Positions 12,521 to 21,619 of a stretch of DNA of 64,000 nucleotides are shown piece by piece. The translations under genes and the position numbers were made by a program. Every line of letters starts with the position of its first letter. The stretch's first letter is position 1. Origin of the DNA: Enterococcus alishanensis (lineage in GTDB: Bacteria > Bacillota > Bacilli > Lactobacillales > Enterococcaceae); the NCBI RefSeq assembly GCF_019218635.1, contig NZ_JAHUZB010000002.1:616867-680866 (forward strand), read 5' to 3'. The notes beneath the pieces are model-generated. The model searched no databases. It worked only from the letters and a program-made list of their open reading frames with translations, and had not been told where the DNA came from.

Positions 12521-14449
12521 ATGGATATCAAAGATTTATTAGTAAAAGATGCAATGATCATGGATTTAAAAGCAACTGATAAACAAGGCGCAATTGATGA
12601 AATGGTCCAAAAAATGTACGATGCAGGTAGAATTTCTGACGTAGAAATTTACAAAGAAGGTATTCTTAAACGAGAAGCACTCACTTCAACTGGTCTAGGC
12701 GATGGTATTGCAATGCCCCATGCTAAAAATAGTGCTGTAAAAGAAGCCACAGTTTTATTTGCTAAAAGTAAAAATGGCGTAGACTACGAAGCTCTTGATG
12801 GTCAACCAAGCTACTTGTTCTTCATGATCGCTGCTCCAGAAGGTGCAAATGATACGCATTTACAAGCCTTAGCTTCTCTTTCGAAATTATTAATTGATCC
12901 TGATTTTGTCGCACAATTAAAAGAAGCTAACACACCTGAGGAAGTTCAAAATTTATTTGATACAGCTGAAAAAGCCAAAGAAGCAGAAGAAAAAGCTGAA
13001 GAAGCGGCAGAAAATGAGTTAAAAGATTTTAATCGTCGCTATATCGTTGCTGTTACAGCCTGCCCTACTGGTATCGCCCACACATATATGGCAGAAGATG
13101 CTTTAAAGAAAAAAGCGAAAGAAATGGGCGTTGATATTAAAGTTGAAACAAATGGTTCAGAAGGAATCAAACACCGATTAACTGATGAAGATATCGCTCG
13201 TGCTGATGCCGTTATCGTTGCAGCAGATAAAAAAGTAGAAATGAATCGTTTTGCTGGAAAAGAATTAATCAACCGTCCGGTTTCAGATGGCATTCGTAAA
13301 CCAGAAGAATTAATCAATCTTGCTTTAAGTGGTAATGCACCAACTTTTAAAGGCGATGGATCAGAAACCGCTTCTCAATCCACAGAAGAAAGTGGATCAG
13401 TTGGACAAAATATTTATAAAGATTTGATGAACGGCGTTTCTCATATGTTGCCATTCGTAATTGGTGGCGGAATTATGATTGCCTTGTCATTCATGATTGA
13501 TCAATTTATTGGCGTTCCTTCCGCTGAATTAGCAAACTTAGGTAACTATAACCAAGTGGCTAGTTGGTTCAATCAAATTGGACAATCTGCCTTTACCTTC
13601 ATGTTACCTGTGTTAGCCGGATTTATTGCTTCAAGTATTGCTGACCGTCCTGGTTTAATTGGTGGTTTTGCTGCTGGTTTCTTAGCTAATCAAGGTGGTG
13701 CTGGTTTCTTAGGCGCTTTAATTGGTGGTTTCTTAGCTGGTTATGTGATTGTCTTCTTGAAAAAAGTCTTTAAAGGCTTACCAAAATCATTAGACGGTAT
13801 TAAAACAATCTTATTCTATCCATTCTTTGGATTACTGATTACTGGATTTTTAATGTTATTAGTCAATGTACCGATGAAAGCTATCAATGATGGTCTAAAT
13901 GGTTTCTTATCTGGTCTAGGTGGATCAAATGCAATCTTACTTGGCGCTTTATTAGGCGGCATGATGGCAGTCGATTTAGGTGGACCAATTAATAAAGCTG
14001 CATATGTATTCGGTACTGCAACGCTTGCTTCAACAGTTGCAACTGGCGGTTCAATCGTCATGGCAGCAGTCATGGCTGGCGGTATGGTTCCTCCTTTAGC
14101 AATTTTCGTGGCAACTCGTTTATTCAAAAGTAAATTTGAAAAAAGCCAAATTGATGCTGGTTTAACAAATATCGTAATGGGCTTATCATTTGTAACAGAA
14201 GGTGCGATTCCTTTTGCTGCAGCCGATCCAATTCGTGTTATTCCAAGTTTCGTAGTTGGTTCTGCTTTAACTGGTGGACTAGTCGGTGCTTTCGGTATTA
14301 AATTATTAGCCCCTCACGGCGGAATCTTCGTTGTTCTATTATTAAGTCATCCAGTACTCTATTTAATCTTTATTGCGATTGGCGCCATCGTCTCTGGTGT
14401 GATCTATGGATTAGTTAAAAAACCAGCAGCTTCAGCTGTAACTGAATAA
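12521..14449 (+). CDS. fruA: PTS fructose transporter subunit IIABC
   Basis: Membrane permease that imports fructose while phosphorylating it at C1. 642 aa: EIIA domain residues 1-150 with phospho-His67 in GIAMPHAKN, a Glu/Lys/Ala-rich linker at 150-168, EIIB with phospho-Cys181 in ACPTGIAHTYMAE, a second linker, then the EIIC domain from about residue 305 with repeated Gly-rich membrane helices. AGGAGG precedes the ATG. Last gene of fruRKA, closed by a strong two-way terminator. Confidence 0.96.
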   Translation: MDIKDLLVKDAMIMDLKATDKQGAIDEMVQKMYDAGRISDVEIYKEGILKREALTSTGLGDGIAMPHAKNSAVKEATVLFAKSKNGVDYEALDGQPSYLFFMIAAPEGANDTHLQALASLSKLLIDPDFVAQLKEANTPEEVQNLFDTAEKAKEAEEKAEEAAENELKDFNRRYIVAVTACPTGIAHTYMAEDALKKKAKEMGVDIKVETNGSEGIKHRLTDEDIARADAVIVAADKKVEMNRFAGKELINRPVSDGIRKPEELINLALSGNAPTFKGDGSETASQSTEESGSVGQNIYKDLMNGVSHMLPFVIGGGIMIALSFMIDQFIGVPSAELANLGNYNQVASWFNQIGQSAFTFMLPVLAGFIASSIADRPGLIGGFAAGFLANQGGAGFLGALIGGFLAGYVIVFLKKVFKGLPKSLDGIKTILFYPFFGLLITGFLMLLVNVPMKAINDGLNGFLSGLGGSNAILLGALLGGMMAVDLGGPINKAAYVFGTATLASTVATGGSIVMAAVMAGGMVPPLAIFVATRLFKSKFEKSQIDAGLTNIVMGLSFVTEGAIPFAAADPIRVIPSFVVGSALTGGLVGAFGIKLLAPHGGIFVVLLLSHPVLYLIFIAIGAIVSGVIYGLVKKPAASAVTE

Positions 14450-14451
14450 TC

Positions 14452-14521
14452 AAAAAAGCTTGAAAAATTTAGCGACTCTAGTAGTTCAAACTAGGTCGCT
14501 ACAAAATTCAAGCTTTTTTTT
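14452..14521. terminator. Large bidirectional terminator between fruA and the 442-aa gene
   Basis: Outer stem AAAAGCTTGAA with TTCAAGCTTTT, inner stem AGCGAC.CTAG with CTAG.GTCGCT, flanked by A-run and T-run so that it works for both converging genes. Confidence 0.85.
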
Positions 14522-15848
14522 ATACGTCTATAATACGCATCTGCTTTTCCTTAGTTTCAAATTTTTGCGGGATAAACAAGACTTTCAAGTTTTGACTTTC
14601 ATGTTTAAGTAATAAAGAGATGCCCTCAGTTTTTTGTTTTACTTCTTGAATAGAAATGCCTGGAATAGCTTGTTTCAATTCATTCAATGGAAATTTTTCG
14701 ATTGATTGTCTTGGTACAAAAAATTGCAGTACTGGTAAAAAATTTTTTAATTGTAAATCTGTAATTTTAACATCTAAATAGTCTTCAATATAATACCGAT
14801 AAGCGCTTACTCCCTGATCAATTGTGAGTTCTGGATAAAGTACTTTAAAGTTCATCATTTGTTTGTTCTCGTTATCAATCCAAGGAAAATAGGCCAGTGC
14901 ATTCAAACTCCCCTTCATTCTAGTAACAGAATAATCATCCTTTAAATAATCATAGGTTCTTGTTACGAAAAAAGTCGCTTTCTTCTTTTCGATTGGTTGA
15001 AATAAATCATTTTGATACTGCACCGTTTGAACGGTTGACTGTTCAAAGGCAAATTCAATAAAGGGTTGTTCTAACACTCCTACCCCATTGGTATAAGAAA
15101 GTTGCGCAATACCCAGCTGGTTACGAAACATCTTTTGATAATGGAGATTGCTGACTTCAGCCCAATGTAATGGATTTTTAAAAATTTCGATAAAAATACC
15201 TTTACCTAATTTTTCGGCTCGATCAACTTGCTGTATTTCTAAGAGTAATTGTTGCGGAAAAAATTGTTGATATGCTGGTCCAAAGAAAACGCGCCAACAG
15301 GAAGTTAAACAAAAGCCTTTATAAAAAACATCGTATCCTGAAAATTGATTACAGTCGATAATTATTTCTCCATCAATTGTCTTCATTTTTGGTAATTTAT
15401 CAATTTCTTCACTCGCTTGAAAAGCTTGTCGTTTTTGCAGATCACTGACATTATGATATAGAAATTCATCATAAGACCGCATATAGCCAAACACGCCATA
15501 ATCCTTTACCCGCCCTTTTAAGTAATCAAAATAGATTAACTCCCAATATTTAAAGACTTGATGATCTATTAACGTTTTTTCAACTAAACTATGACCTAAA
15601 ATATGCAACGTCGTCTCATGTGGTCCTTTTATTAATCGTATCCGACAATCTTCTTTATCATGTAGCAAATCAATCATTTGATGTAAAGCCATTAAATCAA
15701 AAGGCTGTCTTACGCCATCAACGACCATTTCAACAGGTTCCAGCAATAAGCGAGACATGATTACCCAATCTCTGACAAATTCTTGGATTTTACCATCTTC
15801 TAAATGATCTAGGTGGTTTACACAATACAATAATTCCGTCTTTTCCAT
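14520..15848 (-). CDS. Conserved hypothetical protein, 442 aa
   Basis: I do not recognise a family. No signal peptide or clear membrane helix is visible. The sequence is rich in aromatic residues (many Tyr, Phe and Trp), with short patches such as YLKGRVKDYGVFGYMRSYDE and TSCWRVFFGPAYQQFFP, which suggests a folded soluble protein rather than a repeat or disordered one. It is monocistronic: AGGGAGG-type ribosome site before ATG 15848, a shared terminator at its 3' end, divergent from the small gene at 15985. Codon use looks like its neighbours. It may be lineage-restricted to Enterococcaceae (inference). Nothing in context suggests a function. Confidence 0.75.
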   Translation of the reverse strand: MEKTELLYCVNHLDHLEDGKIQEFVRDWVIMSRLLLEPVEMVVDGVRQPFDLMALHQMIDLLHDKEDCRIRLIKGPHETTLHILGHSLVEKTLIDHQVFKYWELIYFDYLKGRVKDYGVFGYMRSYDEFLYHNVSDLQKRQAFQASEEIDKLPKMKTIDGEIIIDCNQFSGYDVFYKGFCLTSCWRVFFGPAYQQFFPQQLLLEIQQVDRAEKLGKGIFIEIFKNPLHWAEVSNLHYQKMFRNQLGIAQLSYTNGVGVLEQPFIEFAFEQSTVQTVQYQNDLFQPIEKKKATFFVTRTYDYLKDDYSVTRMKGSLNALAYFPWIDNENKQMMNFKVLYPELTIDQGVSAYRYYIEDYLDVKITDLQLKNFLPVLQFFVPRQSIEKFPLNELKQAIPGISIQEVKQKTEGISLLLKHESQNLKVLFIPQKFETKEKQMRIIDV

Positions 15849-15930
15849 TGCTGATCCCTCCTTTTACTACTTATAGTATAGCGTAATTTATTAAAAGTTC
15901 CTAAAAAAGTAATGCTCATTTTTTTGGTAG

Positions 15931-15958
15931 TTGTTTTTTTAAATAAACGTGCTAAACT
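15931..15958 (+). promoter_or_regulatory. Candidate promoter of the small Lys-rich gene
   Basis: TTGTTT (15931-15936) and TAAACT (15953-15958) with a 16-bp spacer, 26 bp upstream of the start codon. Confidence 0.4.
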
Positions 15959-15984
15959 AATATTGAAATTATGGAGGTGAAATC

Positions 15985-16134
15985 ATGGGCTTAAAATTTG
16001 AAAGAACCAATGATTTAGATAAACTTTTTGAAAATTTTGCTGTTGACCCTGAAAAAAAAGTACAGAGCAATAAAGATGTCGAAAAATTTTTAAAACCAGA
16101 AGACAAAGATAAAAAAAAAAATAAAAAAAAGTAA
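15985..16134 (+). CDS. Small Lys-rich protein, 49 aa (tentatively SPJ_0845-like)
   Basis: ATG 15985 follows a near-perfect GGAGGTGA ribosome site and a plausible promoter. The 49-aa product begins MGLKFERTNDLDKLFENFAV and ends in a highly basic tail of mostly Lys. The start pattern (short basic strand, then DLDKLFENFA) resembles the small streptococcal/enterococcal SPJ_0845-type proteins as I remember them; that assignment is tentative. Function unknown. The A-rich codons of its tail double, on the opposite strand, as the T-run of the engB terminator. Confidence 0.7.
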   Translation: MGLKFERTNDLDKLFENFAVDPEKKVQSNKDVEKFLKPEDKDKKKNKKK

Positions 16135-16151
16135 GTCAGTTCGACTTACTT
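16110..16151 (-). terminator. engB terminator using the poly-A tail of the small gene
   Basis: On the minus strand AAGTAAGTC pairs with GACTTACTT and is followed by a long T-rich run, which is the complement of the small gene's Lys codons. Confidence 0.65.
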
Positions 16152-16157
16152 TAGTAG

Positions 16158-16187
16158 AAGACTGGCTAAATGTCAGTCTTTTTATTT
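16158..16187 (+). terminator. Terminator of the small Lys-rich gene
   Basis: AAGACTG pairs with CAGTCTT around a nine-base loop, followed by TTTTATTTT. It overlaps the last codon of engB on the other strand. Confidence 0.7.
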
Positions 16188-16766
16188 TAGATAGCTTTCA
16201 ATTGCCGTCCAAGCAGCCTCTTTTCCTTCTTTTGTTTCAGAAGAAAAAATAATGAAATCATCATTTCCATCAAAATCTAATTTTTTCTTGATACTACTTG
16301 TGTGCTTATTCCATTTTCCCCGAGGAATCTTATCGGCCTTTGTAGCAACAACGATCACTGGAATATTATAATATTTTAAAAATTGGTACATCTGAATATC
16401 TTCGACACTAGGGTCATGACGCATATCCACTAAAGAGACAACTGCCCGCAATTGTTCCCGACTGGTAATATACGTTTCAATCATTTTCCCCCATTTTGCT
16501 CGCTCCGTTTTTGAAACCTTCGCATAACCATAACCAGGAACATCTACAAAATATAAACTATCTTCAATTAGGTAAAAATTCAATGTTTGAGTTTTGCCAG
16601 GTTTGCTGGAAGTTCGCGCCAAGTTTTTTCGATTAATCAGTGTATTGATAAATGAAGATTTGCCTACATTTGAACGTCCCGCTAAAGCAATTTCTGGTAG
16701 TTGACTTTCAGGATACTGCTTGGGAGCAACGGCACTGATAACAATTTCTGCATTATGAACTTTCAT
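16182..16766 (-). CDS. engB: Ribosome biogenesis GTPase EngB/YsxC
   Basis: Essential GTPase needed to mature the 50S subunit. 194 aa with G1 [11 protein letters not shown]3 DVPGYG and G4 TKADK, i.e. the TrmE-Era-EngA-YihA family at full length. Two ATGs stand in tandem (16769 and 16766); AAAGGAG is best spaced for the second. Downstream of clpX on the same strand, the usual clpX-engB order of lactic acid bacteria, but a hairpin lies between them. Confidence 0.95.
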   Translation of the reverse strand: MKVHNAEIVISAVAPKQYPESQLPEIALAGRSNVGKSSFINTLINRKNLARTSSKPGKTQTLNFYLIEDSLYFVDVPGYGYAKVSKTERAKWGKMIETYITSREQLRAVVSLVDMRHDPSVEDIQMYQFLKYYNIPVIVVATKADKIPRGKWNKHTSSIKKKLDFDGNDDFIIFSSETKEGKEAAWTAIESYLK

Positions 16767-16817
16767 CATTTTCTCCTTTATACAATGGTATAAATTTCAT
16801 TTTAACATGGATATTTT

Positions 16818-16858
16818 CAAAAAAATAGCGTGGCTGGATATAAAATATCTGCCACGCT
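16818..16858. terminator. Hairpin terminator between clpX and engB
   Basis: AGCGTGGC pairs with GCCACGCT, with T-runs on both sides; on the minus strand it ends in seven T. Partial read-through into engB is likely because engB has no strong separate promoter that I can see. Confidence 0.7.
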
Positions 16859-16865
16859 GTTTTTT

Positions 16866-18113
16866 TTAACCTGCTTTTTTATTATCGCTATGATATTCAA
16901 CGATTGGTTTTCCGTTTCCTTCAACAGCATCTTTAGTGATAATCACTTTTTTGATGTTTTCATCAGAAGGAATATCAAACATAATATCCATCATAATGTC
17001 TTCAATGATTGAACGTAATCCCCGTGCCCCAGTATTTCGTGCAATGGCCTTATCTGCGATTGCATCCAAGGCTAAAGGTTCAAATTCTAACTCTGTGTCA
17101 TCGTAAGACAATAGTTTTTGATATTGTTTCACTAAAGCATTTTTTGGTTCCGTTAAAATTCTGACCAAATCTTCAGTCGTTAATTTTTCTAATGCCGTTG
17201 TCACAGGCAAACGACCAATAAATTCGGGAATTAAACCAAATTTTAATAAATCTTCAGGAATAATTTGCTGCATCATGCTAGCATTTTCATCTAATTTTTT
17301 ATTGTTGCTACCAAAGCCGATTGTTTTTTCACCTAAACGATTTTTAACAATTGCTTCGATACCATCAAAAGCACCACCAACAATAAATAAAATATTGGTT
17401 GTGTCAATTTGAATAAATTCTTGATGAGGATGTTTGCGCCCGCCTTGTGGTGGTACACTAGCAACCGTACCTTCTAAGATTTTTAATAAGGCTTGTTGTA
17501 CACCTTCACCAGAAACATCTCTAGTGATAGAGACATTTTCACTTTTACGTGTAATTTTATCAATTTCGTCGATATAGATGATGCCTTTTTCAGCTCGTTC
17601 AACATTATAGTCAGCCGATTGTAATAACTTAAGCAAGATATTTTCTACGTCTTCACCAACATAACCAGCTTCAGTCAAACTTGTGGCATCAGCAATCGCA
17701 AACGGTACATTTAATGAACGTGCCAACGTTTGTGCCAAGAAAGTTTTACCAGAACCAGTTGGTCCAATCAGACAAATATTACTTTTTTGTAATTCAACTT
17801 CGTCTTTATTCTCAGTATCCGTATTTACTCTTTTATAGTGATTATATACAGCAACTGATAATGCCCGTTTTGCGCGATCTTGTCCAATTACATATTGATT
17901 TAAAATGTCCAATAATTCTTTGGGTTTTGGAACATCAATAAATTCACGAAGCGCTTCTTCATGAAATTCTTCATCAATAATTTCTTTACAAAGATCAATA
18001 CATTCATTACAAATATAAACGCCAGGACCTGCGACAATTTTTTTTACTTCTTCTTGGGTTTTTCCGCAAAAAGAACAGCGGACCGTTTCACCCGAGTCAG
18101 TACTTTCATACAT
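16866..18113 (-). CDS. clpX: ATP-dependent Clp protease ATP-binding subunit ClpX
   Basis: AAA+ unfoldase that feeds substrates to ClpP. Zinc-binding domain with Cys pairs CSFC ... CNEC in the first ~45 residues, Walker A GPTGSGKT, Walker B with DEIDKI, sensor and the GFG pore loop segment (EKTIGFGSN), then the [17 protein letters not shown]-terminal domain. About 415 aa. I placed the start at ATG 18113: GAGGTGA lies just upstream, and the GTG three codons earlier is part of that ribosome site. Confidence 0.96.
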   Translation of the reverse strand: MYESTDSGETVRCSFCGKTQEEVKKIVAGPGVYICNECIDLCKEIIDEEFHEEALREFIDVPKPKELLDILNQYVIGQDRAKRALSVAVYNHYKRVNTDTENKDEVELQKSNICLIGPTGSGKTFLAQTLARSLNVPFAIADATSLTEAGYVGEDVENILLKLLQSADYNVERAEKGIIYIDEIDKITRKSENVSITRDVSGEGVQQALLKILEGTVASVPPQGGRKHPHQEFIQIDTTNILFIVGGAFDGIEAIVKNRLGEKTIGFGSNNKKLDENASMMQQIIPEDLLKFGLIPEFIGRLPVTTALEKLTTEDLVRILTEPKNALVKQYQKLLSYDDTELEFEPLALDAIADKAIARNTGARGLRSIIEDIMMDIMFDIPSDENIKKVIITKDAVEGNGKPIVEYHSDNKKAG

Positions 18114-18331
18114 GGCCTTCACCTCTTGATTCGATTACTACAAATAATCTTTGCAGTCTTTCACTATCATAACATAAAGGTGCTAAAAGACAATCATTGC
18201 TGATTCTATTTACTCTTTTATTAAGAAAAAAATCAAAAGATTATTATTTTAGTAGAATATTTTTTTCGATCCGTTAAAGCTCACTTTTATTCAGAAAAAA
18301 CTACTTTCAATTTAATCTTAAAATTAATATT

Positions 18332-18826
18332 TCATAATTCTTTTTCTAATAGATAACGATTGTTTGATTCTCCTATTAAGTGAAATCCACAAGACAATAA
18401 AACATTTCTTGAAGCTATATTTGATGGATCAATTTCAGCTGTAATTCGTTTTGCATTCTTTAAACGTAAAATTTTTTCTATCAAACAAAGAATCATTTTT
18501 TTACCGTAGCCTTTTCCTAAAAAAGCAGGATCTCCAATCAAATAATCAATACCATAAGTTCCATCTAAACAGATGTCCGCAAAATCTTCACCATGACTAT
18601 CACTAGCTTTGTAATATAGGCAAAATCCAAAAGGTTGATTATCCCAAAAAACAATCAAGTGAGTAAGCCAATTAAACTGCTCTTCTCTTTGCCTAAGTTC
18701 CATTAACCAATCGTCAATCGATACATTTAGTTCTGGTATTTCATACCATTTTTTCACGTGTTCGTAATTTAACCACTCTTCTATCATTACTAAATCTTCA
18801 TTTTCAACTAATTTAAAAGATATCAT
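18332..18826 (-). CDS. GNAT-family N-acetyltransferase (AAC(6')-like)
   Basis: 164 aa, single GNAT domain. The acetyl-CoA loop is visible as DYLIGDPAFLGKGYGKKMI, and NIASRNVLLSCGF forms the typical C-terminal strand. The layout (ISFKLVENEDLVMIEEWL start, DYLIG-P-LG-G) is that of the Acetyltransf_8/AacA group, whose members include aminoglycoside 6'-N-acetyltransferases as well as many enzymes of unknown substrate; resistance cannot be inferred. ATG 18826 lies two bases after the MFS stop with AAGGAG upstream; a TTG at 18862 would overlap the MFS gene and is rejected. Co-transcribed with the MFS gene. Confidence 0.75.
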   Translation of the reverse strand: MISFKLVENEDLVMIEEWLNYEHVKKWYEIPELNVSIDDWLMELRQREEQFNWLTHLIVFWDNQPFGFCLYYKASDSHGEDFADICLDGTYGIDYLIGDPAFLGKGYGKKMILCLIEKILRLKNAKRITAEIDPSNIASRNVLLSCGFHLIGESNNRYLLEKEL

Positions 18827-18828
18827 TT

Positions 18829-19989
18829 TTATTTTAAACTCCTTTTTCTGCAAAAAAACCAACTTAGAATTGTTAATACCGCAAACAAGAATGTAAAACT
18901 TAAAAAAGGCTGATTAATTGCTTTTGATCCGGTAATCAAAGCAATCAACTTTAGGAAATAAGGTGCCGACGATCCCCCTAAATTACATCCGACTAATGCA
19001 ACTGACATACAGAGTGTCTCTGAACCTGATCGACAAACTTCTGAAACCAAATGAAACATTAAAGAAATCAATAGTGGATATGCCGCACCTGCTAAAACTG
19101 CACCAACAGTAATAACCATTAAACTATTGGCACTATAGACTAAAAAATGAGCCATGGTCATCATAATTAAACCAAGTGACGCTGTGAAGTAACGAATTGA
19201 GATAAAAATACGACCAAAAAAAACACCTAAAATCATTCCCGCTACAGTCATCAATGTCTGTACCCGACTCGCATCAACCATATTCCCAAAGTTAAAACTA
19301 GTGACAATACCCGAAATGCGAATAATAATAGCCGTTTGAGCACCTACAATAACAACTAAAAAAACAGCAATCAAAATCACGTAAAAATTGACTGATTGCT
19401 TTCTATTATCAATTTCAACATCTGAATCTTTTTTCTTATTATCAGGATAGGAAAACATAAATAGTAACAAAATCGGCAAAGCCAATAAATAAATTAAAAA
19501 GACACTTTGCCAATTGAATAAAATTAATTGACCAGCCAAAAAAGTTAAAATGGCTTGCCCACCACTTTCAAATGCGCTACGTAGCCCCATTAGATAGGCA
19601 CTTTCTTTTCCTTTGAAGTTGATTGAGATTAGACTGACAGCTAAAGAATTAATCAGACCAAGACCCACACCTAAAATAATTCGCGAAAGGAAAACGGCAG
19701 AGAAATCATTTAGAAAAAAAGGTAACACTCCCGCCACTAAAACTAGACTTAGTCCCAAAATGACAGTCACTTTTTCACCAATTTTGTTGGAAATAAAACT
19801 GCTTAGTAAGACCATAATCATCACTGAAAAAGATGGTACAGTAGTCATCAGTTCAATTGATGAAGCAGAGATATGATCAAAATAACCTTCAATCGCGGGG
19901 ATCGCTGGGGAAATGGATAAAGACGAAACCAGTATCAGAGAAACTGATAGGATTCCTATTTTCAGTAAAAAGTTTTTCTTTGTTACCAT
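18829..19989 (-). CDS. MFS transporter
   Basis: 386-aa major facilitator protein with about 12 hydrophobic helices, N-terminal helix followed by SPAIPAIEGYF, and the loop-2/3 motif region FISNKIGEKVTVILGL and SRIILGVGLGLINSL typical of drug or metabolite effluxers. The substrate is not recognisable. Translated just ahead of a GNAT acetyltransferase, so modification plus export of one compound is possible (inference). The ribosome site before ATG 19989 is weak. Confidence 0.8.
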   Translation of the reverse strand: MVTKKNFLLKIGILSVSLILVSSLSISPAIPAIEGYFDHISASSIELMTTVPSFSVMIMVLLSSFISNKIGEKVTVILGLSLVLVAGVLPFFLNDFSAVFLSRIILGVGLGLINSLAVSLISINFKGKESAYLMGLRSAFESGGQAILTFLAGQLILFNWQSVFLIYLLALPILLLFMFSYPDNKKKDSDVEIDNRKQSVNFYVILIAVFLVVIVGAQTAIIIRISGIVTSFNFGNMVDASRVQTLMTVAGMILGVFFGRIFISIRYFTASLGLIMMTMAHFLVYSANSLMVITVGAVLAGAAYPLLISLMFHLVSEVCRSGSETLCMSVALVGCNLGGSSAPYFLKLIALITGSKAINQPFLSFTFLFAVLTILSWFFCRKRSLK

Positions 19990-20067
19990 CTACACAACCA
20001 ACTTCCATTTTAAACTTTTTATATTTCAATTATAACCAAAAAAAGGCAGCCAAAGCCACCTAACTTT

Positions 20068-21513
20068 TTAAAAACCATATCTTACCGCTAAGATTCGTAA
20101 AACTGCTAGCCACAGTATCACTAAAATACTACCAATAACAATCAAAATTTTATTTTGGGCTACATTTATCGTTCCTTCTTTTGTTGAAAAAAGTGGAATA
20201 AATACAAAACTTATCGGAATAAAATAGCGCCCCTGTACCCCTTGAATAGCTTTTTTAGTATCTACTGGGTTCCAGATTTGATATAAAGCAAAGAAAGTTA
20301 AGAGTGTAAACAAAATTAACGCTACTCCTAGAACAAGCTTTTTAGGCCATCTAAAAAATATTGCTTTTTGATTAGGTAAGAAGGCTGAAACTATCAATAA
20401 ACTATAATACAGGATTGCCCAATGCCAACCAATAGGTGTGTTCAACCACCCAAAATTACCCATGTAGGATAGTAAAATATAATTACCTTTATTTCCGAAA
20501 ATAAAATTTTTGATTAAATTGTTAAAGAAAATACCTGGATTACTTAAAAAATGACGTAATTGTAGATTAGGATTAGCAAAATCCCGATAAAGAATCTGTT
20601 GATCCACCATCAAAGAATTCCATAAAAGATAAAGCCCTATAGATAAGGCAAGAATAACACTTCCCCAAACAACTTTACGGCGGATATTCATATCTTTGTT
20701 AGGTATTAAAAAGAATAACAAACCTAATACTATATTCGTTGGTTTCATAGTGACAGCAATAATTAATAGTAGACCTGCTATCATGATTTTTTTTGATGAA
20801 AGCCTATTAGACGATTCTTCTATTTCTTCTGTCAATTGCTTTTTGGCTGCCAATCTTAAAACATAAGCTGAAAATAAAAGCGCAACGCCATTTGTTAAAC
20901 CATCTCCTGAAGTGGATGCAGCAAGAAAAATAGCCAATGGATTTAATCCAATTATTGCCGCTGCCCATTTAGAAAAAGGAAACAGACTAATTGCAATTGC
21001 TATCAAGACAATATAGCATACTAAATTAAATGCCCTTGCCAAATAATATTGCGCTAAAGGAGAAGTGTTAAGTACTTTTCCAAAAAGAATCCCCAATGTT
21101 TGAGGAATGAAATTAATAATCGAATAATTTGTTATACCACCTGTTGGTAAAAAAACTTTACCTGAGGAAGGATAATTGTCTTCCTCAGCTTTCTGGTAAT
21201 CAAATTTATTTTCCGGATAATTTCCTACCGTGAAAGATAGTTTAACAATTTTTTCTACTCCTTTTGAGGCATAAAAACCAAATTCATTCCACGACTTGGC
21301 ATTTTCATTCTCAACATTATTTTTATTATAAATTACTGGAACCACTTCGCCTCGGGAAAGCGCATCAGCTTTTAAATAATGGCCCAATTCATCTGGTGCC
21401 TGTAAAGGAGGAATGAATTTCACAAAAGAACCTCCGAAAATGATTGAGAAAAGAATGAATACGAAAACAGCTATATGAACATTTTTTATTTTCTTTGCGA
21501 TTTGTCCTAACAT
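20068..21513 (-). CDS. DUF2142 family polytopic membrane protein
   Basis: 481 aa with ~11 membrane helices. The first helix is followed by IPPLQAPDELGHYLKA, matching the P-x-APDE-H motif of DUF2142 proteins, which resemble GT-C glycosyltransferases (the acidic loop after helix 1 is their presumed catalytic site). Such proteins are usually linked to surface polysaccharide synthesis. ATG 21513 follows AAGGAG. It lies downstream of the GH25 gene on the same strand but a terminator precedes that gene's end, so it may have its own promoter. Confidence 0.75.
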   Translation of the reverse strand: MLGQIAKKIKNVHIAVFVFILFSIIFGGSFVKFIPPLQAPDELGHYLKADALSRGEVVPVIYNKNNVENENAKSWNEFGFYASKGVEKIVKLSFTVGNYPENKFDYQKAEEDNYPSSGKVFLPTGGITNYSIINFIPQTLGILFGKVLNTSPLAQYYLARAFNLVCYIVLIAIAISLFPFSKWAAAIIGLNPLAIFLAASTSGDGLTNGVALLFSAYVLRLAAKKQLTEEIEESSNRLSSKKIMIAGLLLIIAVTMKPTNIVLGLLFFLIPNKDMNIRRKVVWGSVILALSIGLYLLWNSLMVDQQILYRDFANPNLQLRHFLSNPGIFFNNLIKNFIFGNKGNYILLSYMGNFGWLNTPIGWHWAILYYSLLIVSAFLPNQKAIFFRWPKKLVLGVALILFTLLTFFALYQIWNPVDTKKAIQGVQGRYFIPISFVFIPLFSTKEGTINVAQNKILIVIGSILVILWLAVLRILAVRYGF

Positions 21514-21581
21514 AATTAATCGCTCCTTTAGAATCTTTAAATAATAAAAAGATTATACTAGTTTTTATAACACCAACAAAT

Positions 21582-21611
21582 GAAAAACCACCAGCTGAAA
21601 ACTGATGGTTT
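21582..21611 (-). terminator. Terminator of the GH25 gene
   Basis: AAACCATCAG pairs with CTGGTGGTTT on the minus strand and runs into T-rich sequence. Confidence 0.75.
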
Positions 21612-21619
21612 ACTATTTT

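Noticed and set aside
18829..18862. GNAT start at TTG 18862
   Set aside because: It would overlap the MFS gene by 34 bases with no ribosome site; ATG 18826 after AAGGAG fits better.
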